Shown: in pieces, positions 30,907 through 37,994 of the stretch
How positions within the stretch are numbered: the first letter of the stretch is position 1
Layout of the letters: the number at the start of each line of letters is the position of its first letter
Assembly: GCA_025355955.1 (NCBI GenBank)
Contig: JANXYP010000375.1
Coordinates: forward strand, 1-38,288
Length of the DNA stretch: 38,288 nt
Reading direction: 5' to 3'
Origin: Chloroflexota bacterium
GTDB lineage: Bacteria > Chloroflexota > Chloroflexia > QHBQ01
Program-made: the position numbers and the translations under genes
Notes under the pieces: model-generated
What the model was told of the DNA's origin: nothing
Seen by the model: the letters and a program-made list of their open reading frames with translations, nothing else
The model's database searches: none

Positions 30907-32601
30907 CTAAAACAGCCCCACAATGCGGCCATCCTCGTCTATATCGACTTGCTGGCCGCTGGGGTTAGTGCCGTAGCCGGGCATGGTCATCATCGCGCCG
31001 CACAGGGGGTAGACGAAGCCCGCGCCCGCCGATAGCCGCACCTCGCGGATAGGCAGGGTGTAGCCGGTCGGTCGCCCCTTCCAGCTCGGTTCGTGGGAAA
31101 GCGACAGGTGGGTCTTCGCCATGCAAATTGGCAGCCCCCCGTAGCCGGATGCCTCATAGGTGGCCAGCTTCTTGTCGGCATCGGGGCTGTATTCCACCGC
31201 CGCTGCGCCGTAGATGCGGGTGGCAATCGCCTCAATCTTGTCCTTCAGGGGTATGTCGAGTGGGTAGAGGAAGCGGAAATCGCTGGGCTGGTTGGCGGCG
31301 GCGACCACCGCTTCGGCCAACGCTGCTGCGCCCGGCGCGCCGTCGGCGTAGTGCGATGAGGGAACGGCGGCGAACGCGCCTGCCTGCATTGCGATCTGGC
31401 GGATACACTCCACCTCGGCGGGCTTATCCTCGGCGAACAGGTTGATGGCGACCACCACCGGCACCCCGAACTTTAGCACGTTTTCGATGTGCGCTACCAG
31501 ATTGACCGCGCCTTCCTCGACTGCAGCAACGTTTTCAACTAGCAGCGCGGGGTCGAGTGGCTTGCCCGCCACCACCTTGAACCGCCCGCTGTGCATCTTC
31601 AGCGCTCGCACCGTGGCGACCACCACCACCGCGTCGGGGGTGAGGCCGGAGTAGCGACACTTGATGTCAGCGAACTTCTCGAAGCCCATATCGGCGGCGA
31701 AGCCGCTCTCAGTGACCAGATAATCGGCGCAGCGTATGCCGATCAGGTCGGCCAGGATGCTGCTGTTGCCGTGCGCGATGTTGCCGAATGGCCCGGCGTG
31801 AACCAGCGCGGGAGTATTGTCGAGCGTCTGCAAAAGGTTGGGTTTGATCGCGTCGCGCATCACCACCGTCATTGCCCCGGCCACGCGCAGGTCGTCGGCA
31901 GTGATTGGCTTGCCATTCTTATCCAGGGCGACCACAATGCGGCCGATCCGCTCACGCATATCGCGCAGCCCGCTGGTCAATGCCAGGATCGCCATCACCT
32001 CGCTGGCGGCGGCAATGTCGAAGCCCGACTCGCGGGGTACGCCGTTATCCTTGCCGCCCAGCCCGATTACCATCTCGCGCAGGGCGCGGTCGTTGACATC
32101 CAGCACCCGCCGCCAACTGATGGCGTAGGGGTCGATATTCAGCGGGTTGCCGTGCATCAGGCTAGCATCGAGGAAGGCGGCACACAGGTTGTGCGCGGCG
32201 GTAACGGCGTGGGCATCGCCGGTGAGGTGCAGATTGAAGTCTTCCATCGGCACCACCTGGGCGTAACCTCCCCCCGCCGCGCCACCCTTGATGCCGAACA
32301 CCGGGCCGAGCGAGGGTTGGCGGATGGCGATTACCGCCTTCCTGCCGATGTGGTTCAAGCCCATGCCCAGGCCGACGGTGGTGGTGGTCTTGCCCTCGCC
32401 GAGCGGGGTGGGGGTGATCGCGGTTACGTCAATGTACTTGCCACGCGGTCGCTCTGCCAGCCGCGCCAGGGTGGACAGGCTGATCTTCGCCTTGTAGCGG
32501 CCATATAGTTCGATGTCGTCTTCGCCGAGGCCAAGACTGGCAGCCACCGCGCTGATCGGTTGCAGGGTGGCCGCCTGGGCAATCTCAAGGTTGCTGGGCA
32601 A
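30907..32601 (-). CDS. fhs: Formate-tetrahydrofolate ligase
   Basis: Makes 10-formyl-tetrahydrofolate from formate, ATP and tetrahydrofolate. 564 residues from TTG 32601, chosen because AGAGGAG lies five bases upstream and the product then begins PSNLEIAQAATLQPI like its relatives; the frame is open to 32646, overlapping the gene before it. Visible family features: YGRYKAKI, the ATP-binding TPTPLGEGKTTTTVGLG (about 63-79), RQPSLGPVFGIKGGAAGGGYAQVVPMEDFNLHLTGD, NPYAI-type LNIDPYAISWRRVLD, FGNIAHGNSS, TESGFAADMGFEKF, INLFAEDKPAE and the end VDIDEDGRIVGLF. Full length. It starts 11 bases after the stop of the TolB-like gene and belongs to the same run as folD. Confidence 0.97.
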   Translation of the reverse strand: MPSNLEIAQAATLQPISAVAASLGLGEDDIELYGRYKAKISLSTLARLAERPRGKYIDVTAITPTPLGEGKTTTTVGLGMGLNHIGRKAVIAIRQPSLGPVFGIKGGAAGGGYAQVVPMEDFNLHLTGDAHAVTAAHNLCAAFLDASLMHGNPLNIDPYAISWRRVLDVNDRALREMVIGLGGKDNGVPRESGFDIAAASEVMAILALTSGLRDMRERIGRIVVALDKNGKPITADDLRVAGAMTVVMRDAIKPNLLQTLDNTPALVHAGPFGNIAHGNSSILADLIGIRCADYLVTESGFAADMGFEKFADIKCRYSGLTPDAVVVVATVRALKMHSGRFKVVAGKPLDPALLVENVAAVEEGAVNLVAHIENVLKFGVPVVVAINLFAEDKPAEVECIRQIAMQAGAFAAVPSSHYADGAPGAAALAEAVVAAANQPSDFRFLYPLDIPLKDKIEAIATRIYGAAAVEYSPDADKKLATYEASGYGGLPICMAKTHLSLSHEPSWKGRPTGYTLPIREVRLSAGAGFVYPLCGAMMTMPGYGTNPSGQQVDIDEDGRIVGLF

Positions 32602-32611
32602 TTTCGCTCCT

Positions 32612-34519
32612 CTATTGTCCGCCGAGGTGCCAGAAGGCGACCGCATCGCTCATTACCTTCAGCGGCTGCTTACCATCGCTATCGTTGATGTAGATACCCT
32701 GGCCGTCTTGCGTGTCTCCTGCATACATGATGGTATGCTGGTCGCCCATCATCACTACCGGCTGCCAGTTGCCCAGCGTGTCGGTGTTGACCTGGCCTAG
32801 TTTGATGGGGAAGTTGGGAAAGTTGACCTGGGATACCATTATATCACCCATCACCTGTTCCCGAGTAGCGCCGTTTCTGCTTACCACGTAGTAGACATTG
32901 TCTTCATCGAGGAAGCCCGCGGTTTTCACCGCCACACTGCTATCGTTATCGAGGTATGGATAGGTGAAGAAGAACTCGACGCGGTTCTCGCTCATCGCGG
33001 CGAGTGACGTGCGCGGGGGAGATGGATCATCGAGCGGTGGCGCGACCACATCGAGCAACATCCCGCTGCCGCTGTAGCTGAAGCTGATCAGGCTCAACTG
33101 GTCAGTAATAGGAAAGTGGTCATCACGCAGACTCTTGGCTTCGCCGGGCGTGGTCAGGTCAAACAGGTGGGTTTCCACCCCTTTAGCGCGAATACGCAGC
33201 GTGACCAGCATACGCTCACCGTTGGGCGAGACGATAATAGAGGGCTGCAGTGTGCCATAGGGCCGCTCGGCGGCGAGTATCGAGGTCAGCTTACGGGGGG
33301 TGGCCCAGTTGCCGATGTTGGCAGTGTAGAGCGTGACCGTAATGCTGGAGTAGGTGCAATAGAGCAACTGGTTGTTGCTCAGGGGTTGCATATAGTAGAT
33401 ATGCTCATCAGGGGTGAAGGCGAAGCTGGACTGGCCGCCAGCCAGATTGTAGGTGTGCAGGTCGGCGGAGTTGTCGGTATAGTAAACGGTTTTATCGTAA
33501 TAGCCGGGGTAGGCGACGGCATCGACTACGCCGATTGGGTTGACCTGAACCACACTGCCCAGGTGTGCCACGTAAGCCACCGCCGAGGTGGACTTGCCGG
33601 GGTCGTCGTTGCTATAGCTAAAGTAGCCACCGTCAATCACCAGCAGGTTTGCGCCGTCGTCGAGCAGGGCGACGCTAATATCCTGCTGCGGGTAGCGGCC
33701 GGTGCCTTCCAGCCGGGGCAGGTTGATGGTATAGGTATCGTAGCTGCGGGTGTCCTTGACGTAGAGGTGCAGGTTGCCGTCATGCCGATCATCGAAGACT
33801 ATCAACCGACCATCCGGCGAGGTGGCGAGTACGACGCTAGCGACGTTGCTTTCGGGGATCTTCAGGGCCACCCCACCATCAGCCTCCATTACGTAGAGGC
33901 CGTCGCGTGCGCCCTGACCAGCAACGCGGTAGAGGACGCGCCCGTTTTCGCGGCGCAGGCGGACGAGGGTCACGTCAACCGCGTTGTAGCCCGGCTCAAT
34001 CTGGTTGGCGCGGTCGTAATAGTAAGCGGCCAGCACCTTGAAGCCCTGGGCCTCGGCGTGGCTGCCCTTGCCGTACAAGCTATCAAAAGTGTTGGCCTGG
34101 GTTTGCACCTGCTTGAGATGGATGGCGGCATCGAAGTAGGATTTGGCGGAAAGCTGTTGAAAGAGCAAGGCAGCAGTATGCCAGCGATGCTCGGCCTGGG
34201 CCTGCTTCGCACTGCTGTAAAGGTCGCTAACCACCTGCTGGGCGCTAGAGCCGACCCAGTTGCCGATCAGGGCGATGAGGGCGATCAGTATCACCAGGCG
34301 CACCGGCCACGACCAGCGCAGCGGCTTGAGCAGGTGGCTAAGGTCGAAGCTGACCGTCTCCGTCGCGACCCTGGGTGTGGGCGCGGACCGTTCGGCCAGG
34401 CTCTCCTCGTCGAGCGGCGTGCCGCACTCCAGGCAGAAGGTGGCATCGGCGCGGTTTTCAGTTTGGCAGTCGGGGCAGGTCATAGTGCTGAGTGCTGAGT
34501 GCTGAGTGCTGAGTTTCAT
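32612..34519 (-). CDS. Zinc-ribbon membrane protein with TolB-like beta-propeller
   Basis: 635 residues from ATG 34519 (GGAGGAG upstream). Codons 3-12 are a GAGTGCT heptamer array. An in-frame ATG right after it (34483) starts MTCPDC but has no ribosome-binding site. Zinc ribbon C15, C18, C29, C32; one transmembrane helix about 71-91; a helical, TPR-like segment (about 95-160); then propeller blades with repeated DG(R/G)-type turns (LATSPDGRLIVFDDRHDGNLHLYVKD; IVSPNGERMLVTLRI; YAGDTQDGQGIYINDSDGKQPL), like TolB/WD40-type sensors. The role is unknown. It lies between folD and fhs and is probably co-transcribed with fhs, though nothing in it suggests folate chemistry. Confidence 0.8.
   Translation of the reverse strand: MKLSTQHSALSTMTCPDCQTENRADATFCLECGTPLDEESLAERSAPTPRVATETVSFDLSHLLKPLRWSWPVRLVILIALIALIGNWVGSSAQQVVSDLYSSAKQAQAEHRWHTAALLFQQLSAKSYFDAAIHLKQVQTQANTFDSLYGKGSHAEAQGFKVLAAYYYDRANQIEPGYNAVDVTLVRLRRENGRVLYRVAGQGARDGLYVMEADGGVALKIPESNVASVVLATSPDGRLIVFDDRHDGNLHLYVKDTRSYDTYTINLPRLEGTGRYPQQDISVALLDDGANLLVIDGGYFSYSNDDPGKSTSAVAYVAHLGSVVQVNPIGVVDAVAYPGYYDKTVYYTDNSADLHTYNLAGGQSSFAFTPDEHIYYMQPLSNNQLLYCTYSSITVTLYTANIGNWATPRKLTSILAAERPYGTLQPSIIVSPNGERMLVTLRIRAKGVETHLFDLTTPGEAKSLRDDHFPITDQLSLISFSYSGSGMLLDVVAPPLDDPSPPRTSLAAMSENRVEFFFTYPYLDNDSSVAVKTAGFLDEDNVYYVVSRNGATREQVMGDIMVSQVNFPNFPIKLGQVNTDTLGNWQPVVMMGDQHTIMYAGDTQDGQGIYINDSDGKQPLKVMSDAVAFWHLGGQ
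34484..34511. repeat. Heptamer array AGTGCTG x4 just after a start codon
   Basis: Four perfect units between the start codon at 34519 and the zinc-ribbon codons of the TolB-like gene. Coding-strand peptide LSTQHSALST. A change of one unit would put the start out of frame with the rest of the gene. Confidence 0.9.
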
Positions 34520-34596
34520 GGACTCCTCCGCAGCGGAAAGGGAAAGCAGTATCATCTCGGCGGCGCGGCTATCCCTATCCTTATATACGCATAAAC

Positions 34597-34625
34597 AGTG
34601 TACTCGGATTAGAGTGAGCCGTCAA
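34597..34625 (-). promoter_or_regulatory. Promoter of the TolB-like and fhs genes
   Basis: On the - strand, TTGACG (34625-34620), 17 bases, TACACT (34602-34597). It lies in the spacer after folD, so the two downstream genes can be expressed without folD. Confidence 0.6.
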
Positions 34626-34639
34626 GGTCGGAGGCAAGT

Positions 34640-35575
34640 TCATAACTCGTGAGCAGTGCCGTCTAGCACGAAGTCGGCGAGGCCCAGTTGCAGGCGGGCG
34701 GCGGTGAAGGCGTTGCGTAGCAGGGCCATATTGGTGATCGGGCCGGTGCCGCCAGGAACGGGAGTGAGGTAGCCCGCCACCTGCGCCGCACTCTCCGCCT
34801 CGACATCGCCAATGAGGTTGCCCTCGGCGGTCACATTGGTGCCGAAGTCTACCACCGCCGCGCCAGGCTTGATCATCGCGCCCGTAATCAGGCCGGGATG
34901 ACCGGCGGCGGAGACTAGAATATCGGCCTCGCGGGTATACGCGCCGAGGTCAGCCGTGCGCGAGTGGCAGGTAGTCACCGTTGCGTTGGAGGCCAGCAGC
35001 AGCAGCGACATGGGCCGCCCCACTACGTTGCTGCGCCCCACTACCACGGCGTGCTTGCCCGCAATGGCAACGTCATAGCGGCGCAACACCTCGATGCCAC
35101 CGAGGGGCGTAGCGGGACTGATGCAGGGCAGCGCCCAGGCCAGCCGCCCGGCGTTGAGTGGGTGCAGGCCGTCAACATCCTTGTCGGGGCGGAGCAGGGC
35201 AACCGCCTGCGCGGTGTTGATATGCGGCGGCAAGGGGGTCTGCAAGATAATACCGATTACATCGGGCGCAAGGTTCATCTGGCGGATCTCGTGTTCGAGC
35301 TGCTCCTGTGGCGCATCGGCGGGCAGCCAGCGCACTTTGCAACGCAATCCTACGTTGGCGCACGAGCGGGTCAGGATGCGCACGTAGCTGAGGCTGGTGG
35401 GGTTCTCGCCCAGGATGATGACCGCGACGGAGAGCAGAAACTCAACGTCCGCGCCCTGCTTCCACCAGGGATGGCGCGCCCGCCAGGCCTGCTCCAACCC
35501 GCCAATTTCGGCGGCCAGTTCTTCCTTCATCGCCTGGGCCACTTTGCGCCCGTCCATGGGGATTGCGGTGTGCAA
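34640..35575 (-). CDS. folD: FolD-family methylenetetrahydrofolate dehydrogenase, catalytic Lys replaced
   Basis: Member of the bifunctional 5,10-methylene-THF dehydrogenase / 5,10-methenyl-THF cyclohydrolase family; 311 residues from TTG 35575, which has GAGGAG six bases upstream (the frame is open to another TTG at 35593). The Rossmann part is normal: GKHAVVVGRSNVVGRPMSLLL, VDFGTNV and TPVPGGTGPITNMALLRN. In the active site Q112 (ILQTPLPP) and D135 (DKDVDGLHP) are kept, but the Y-V-x-x-K motif reads YVRIL (64-68), so the catalytic lysine (K54 of the E. coli enzyme) is Leu68, and the usual PCTP is PATP. The segment before it (about 24-46) is longer than usual. Dehydrogenase activity is likely; cyclohydrolase activity is doubtful. 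It lies upstream of fhs. Confidence 0.92.
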   Translation of the reverse strand: MHTAIPMDGRKVAQAMKEELAAEIGGLEQAWRARHPWWKQGADVEFLLSVAVIILGENPTSLSYVRILTRSCANVGLRCKVRWLPADAPQEQLEHEIRQMNLAPDVIGIILQTPLPPHINTAQAVALLRPDKDVDGLHPLNAGRLAWALPCISPATPLGGIEVLRRYDVAIAGKHAVVVGRSNVVGRPMSLLLLASNATVTTCHSRTADLGAYTREADILVSAAGHPGLITGAMIKPGAAVVDFGTNVTAEGNLIGDVEAESAAQVAGYLTPVPGGTGPITNMALLRNAFTAARLQLGLADFVLDGTAHEL

Positions 35576-35612
35576 TTCTTGCTCCTCATCCAAATCCCAT
35601 TAGCCCAGTCCT

Positions 35613-36068
35613 CTAACGGTGGCCGACATACTGCTCATTGTTCGCTTGAATACTTATCACCGCGCCATAATCGTGCGTGGCACGGTCATACCTACCCAGC
35701 CTCATCAGCAGGTTCCCACGCTGGTAGAGCAACATTGGGTCGTGAGGTGCGGCAGCGATCTTCCGATCCAAAGCGGCAATCGCGGCTTCGGGATCGTTAT
35801 CCGGCGCTGCCAGTAGGATACTATCTTCTCGCACCCCATCCTCGTCGCCAGTGCAACCTAGCGCTTCACTGGCATCATGGGCGGCTCGTCTGGCCCGCAG
35901 TTTGGCGTTCCAGCGTGACTTTAGTTCGTCATCTATCGGTGCATCATCTTCTGGGCCAAAGGGGATCTGCTCGAAGTCTGCATCAAAGTCTGACAGAACG
36001 GCACTGCCATCACCATTGTGCGGTGTACCATCTTTACCGTTGTCACCATTGGCACGTTGAGCGTTCAT
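35613..36068 (-). CDS. Small acidic protein with a TPR-like C-terminus
   Basis: 151 residues from ATG 36068, whose ATGA overlaps the TGA of the preceding gene; AAAGGA lies eight bases upstream. The frame is open to 36173, but that part is the other gene read out of frame. The N-terminal half is acidic and low in structure (DFDADFEQIPFGPEDDAPIDDELK); the C-terminal 55 residues (DPEAAIAALDRKIAAAPHDPMLLYQRGNLLMRLGRYDRATHDYGAVISI) read as one and a half TPR units. Probably an adaptor or immunity-like partner of the protein encoded just upstream, judging only from coupling. Confidence 0.7.
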   Translation of the reverse strand: MNAQRANGDNGKDGTPHNGDGSAVLSDFDADFEQIPFGPEDDAPIDDELKSRWNAKLRARRAAHDASEALGCTGDEDGVREDSILLAAPDNDPEAAIAALDRKIAAAPHDPMLLYQRGNLLMRLGRYDRATHDYGAVISIQANNEQYVGHR

Positions 36069-36859
36069 AGGACAATTCCTTTCGTGCTGATGTAGCGATG
36101 AAGGATAGCAACGGAGTCCGAGTCGGGGTTTAGGTCGAGCTCGCCCCAAAACTCCTGGTTGTACTTTCGCCACAACTCCGCTCCGCCGATCAAGATAAGA
36201 TCGTTAAGGGTTCTTGCTTCAGCAATTGCCGCTTGCAATTCGGCGCTATATTCGGCATCCTGCACCGCTTCTAGTAGGGTTACGCGCAGGTTGGCATCTA
36301 TATCAGCTAGCCGGGCATTATAGCCGAGCCTAGCCCATGTATATGCACCATTGAAAGCATCGCTGCGGCTGAAAGCGTGTACCTTTACCAGCCTAATCCG
36401 ATACCGTGCATCCACCTTGCTATTATATCGCAAAAGCTGATTAACCGACCTTGCCAGGACTCTGCTGCCAGTATGAGGTGGTGCTTCTTGTTTGTTCACC
36501 ACGAACATCTCATTGTACAATATCAGCCTGCCGCCGCTATCGCGGAAGATAACTCGTAGCTGTGGAGTTTCATAGAACTGATGTCTAACCACGATGTTCA
36601 ACCCATCAACTTTGCTATAACCATAGCGGTTAAGTCTGAGATAGCGAACACCGCAGTTGGCTTTAATCTCTGCATCAGGGTAAGCACCTACTAGATTCGC
36701 TAGCTCTGGGCAGGTAAGTTGCCTGCCGAATAGTTCATCTGACAAAGCAGCACACTCAATTGCCTGCTTCTCATCGTAACAATCCTTTGCTCCTTTACTC
36801 TTGTCATTAGTCTTGTCAGGGCTACTGCCCTCAACCCCCAATCCAGCGTCTTCGGCCAT
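36065..36859 (-). CDS. Unrecognised AT-richer gene coupled to a TPR gene
   Basis: 264 residues, ATG with AGGAA five bases upstream. Not recognised. The N-terminus (1-35) is polar, with two Cys around 27-36. The middle (about 60-150) is beta-rich (CGVRYLRLNRYGYSKVDGLNIVVRHQFY; RVIFRDSGGRLILYNEMFVV), and the rest alpha-rich, with NGAYTWARLGYNARL at about 169-183. There is no signal peptide or membrane helix, so it is probably cytoplasmic. It is visibly less GC-rich than its neighbours (28 G+C in the 60 bases 36421-36480), which hints at recent acquisition. It overlaps the TPR gene by four bases. Confidence 0.7.
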   Translation of the reverse strand: MAEDAGLGVEGSSPDKTNDKSKGAKDCYDEKQAIECAALSDELFGRQLTCPELANLVGAYPDAEIKANCGVRYLRLNRYGYSKVDGLNIVVRHQFYETPQLRVIFRDSGGRLILYNEMFVVNKQEAPPHTGSRVLARSVNQLLRYNSKVDARYRIRLVKVHAFSRSDAFNGAYTWARLGYNARLADIDANLRVTLLEAVQDAEYSAELQAAIAEARTLNDLILIGGAELWRKYNQEFWGELDLNPDSDSVAILHRYISTKGIVL

Positions 36860-36892
36860 GAATGTTCCTCTTTATTCGCTATGGTAATTAAC

Positions 36893-36901
36893 ATTATACC
36901 A
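36893..36901 (-). promoter_or_regulatory. Extended -10 promoter of the unrecognised gene
   Basis: On the - strand, TGGTATAAT, about 33 bases before the ATG. The -35 region falls in a half copy of the GGGCGAAC repeat (about 36903-36916) and has no TTGACA match. The GTGGTATAAT context is the same as at 17810-17819. Confidence 0.5.
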
Positions 36902-36981
36902 CAAACGGTTCGCCCTTCCTGTACCGTTCCGAGCGACGGCAAGACAAATAGCGAACCGCGATTGGGCTTTGGCGGTTTAAT

Positions 36982-37902
36982 TTACCCTTTCACCAACCCG
37001 GTGACGAAGAACAGCAGGTTGGCGGGGCGCTCGGCCAGGCGGCGCATGAAGTAGGGATACCAGTCCACCCCGTAGGGGACGTAGACACGCATATTGTAGC
37101 CGTCGCTGGCAAGCCGCTCCTGCTCGTCGCGACGGATACCGTAGAGCATCTGGAACTCGAAGCGCGAGTGGTCAATCTCGTTTGCGCCCACGTAGTCCAG
37201 CACCGCGCCGATCATCTTCGGGTCGTGGGTGGCAAGCGAGGGATATTCGCCCTTGCTGAGTAGCTGGTGGCTGAGGTGAACGTAATTAGCATCTGAATCA
37301 GGCTTGAACGGGAAGGCGACCCGCGACCCCTCCCGATACGCACCCTTGCACAGCCGCACATGGATGTGGCTGGCGTTGAGCGCCTCGATGTCCGCCTCGC
37401 TGCGGTAGAGGTACGACTGGATAACGGTGCCGACGTTCGTGTAGCCGTACTGTTCACGCAGGCAATGCACGATCTTGATAGTTCGCGCGGTGTACTGCGA
37501 GGCTTCCATGTCTATACGCACGTAGATATTGCCCAGTTCGCGGGCGCGATCTAGCACCTTGCGGATGTTCTCAATGGTTAGCTCGTCGCTAATATCGAGG
37601 CCAAGCTGGGTTAGCTTCACCGAAATGCCGCAGTGCAGCTTATGCGAGGCAATTGCCTCCAGCGCGGCGATGTAGTCGGCGGTCGCCTTCGTGGTCGCCG
37701 CCGCATCGCTGACGTTCTCGCCCAGGTGGTCGAGGCTAGCGGCGATGCCTTTGGCGTTGAGGGCGCGTACCACCTCCACCGCCTCCTCCAGCCGCTCACC
37801 GGCGACAAAGCGCAGCGCCATGCGACGGAACAGCGCCACGCTCATCACGATTTTGTACATGGCCTGGTTATGCGCCAGATACAGCAGGATGCCTCTCAGC
37901 AT
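36982..37902 (-). CDS. Proline dehydrogenase (monofunctional)
   Basis: FAD-dependent first step of proline catabolism, oxidising L-proline to pyrroline-5-carboxylate and passing electrons to the membrane quinone pool. 306 residues from ATG 37902 with AAGGAG ten bases upstream (the frame opens at GTG 37911, too close to that site). Family motifs along the beta/alpha barrel: SLDHLGENV, ISVKLTQLGLDIS, YVRIDMEAS, VGTVIQSYLYRSEADI, VRLCKGAYRE, SLATHD, FEFQMLYGIRRDEQERL and VYVPYGVDWYPYFMRRLAERPAN, the last carrying the substrate arginines. The length fits the short bacterial enzymes that lack a fused P5C dehydrogenase; no P5C dehydrogenase gene is in the window. A heptamer array lies 48 bases upstream. 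Confidence 0.95.
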   Translation of the reverse strand: MLRGILLYLAHNQAMYKIVMSVALFRRMALRFVAGERLEEAVEVVRALNAKGIAASLDHLGENVSDAAATTKATADYIAALEAIASHKLHCGISVKLTQLGLDISDELTIENIRKVLDRARELGNIYVRIDMEASQYTARTIKIVHCLREQYGYTNVGTVIQSYLYRSEADIEALNASHIHVRLCKGAYREGSRVAFPFKPDSDANYVHLSHQLLSKGEYPSLATHDPKMIGAVLDYVGANEIDHSRFEFQMLYGIRRDEQERLASDGYNMRVYVPYGVDWYPYFMRRLAERPANLLFFVTGLVKG

Positions 37903-37949
37903 TACCTTCACTCTCCTTTGAGCAGATACCGCCCCACGCTGGGCGGATT

Positions 37950-37977
37950 GTAGAATGTAGAATGTAGAATGTAGATT
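37950..37977. repeat. Heptamer array GTAGAAT x4 upstream of proline dehydrogenase
   Basis: Three perfect units and one with a substitution. On the - strand the units read ATTCTAC, giving TACATT/TACAAT -10-like boxes every seven bases, so copy number could affect promoter position. A CCGCCC/GGGCGG hairpin lies at 37929-37946. Confidence 0.85.
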
Positions 37978-37994
37978 GTATAAGCGTCTCTTAC

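Noticed and set aside
31591-32508. 305-codon open frame on + opposite fhs
   Set aside because: Antisense to a full-length, well-conserved fhs.
33116-34498. 460-codon open frame on + opposite the TolB-like gene
   Set aside because: Antisense shadow. The - strand product has zinc-ribbon cysteines, a membrane helix and propeller motifs.
34964-36070. 368-codon open frame on + across folD and the two unknown genes
   Set aside because: It runs antisense to a clear folD and has no recognisable domain; it is Arg/His-rich, as shadow frames are.
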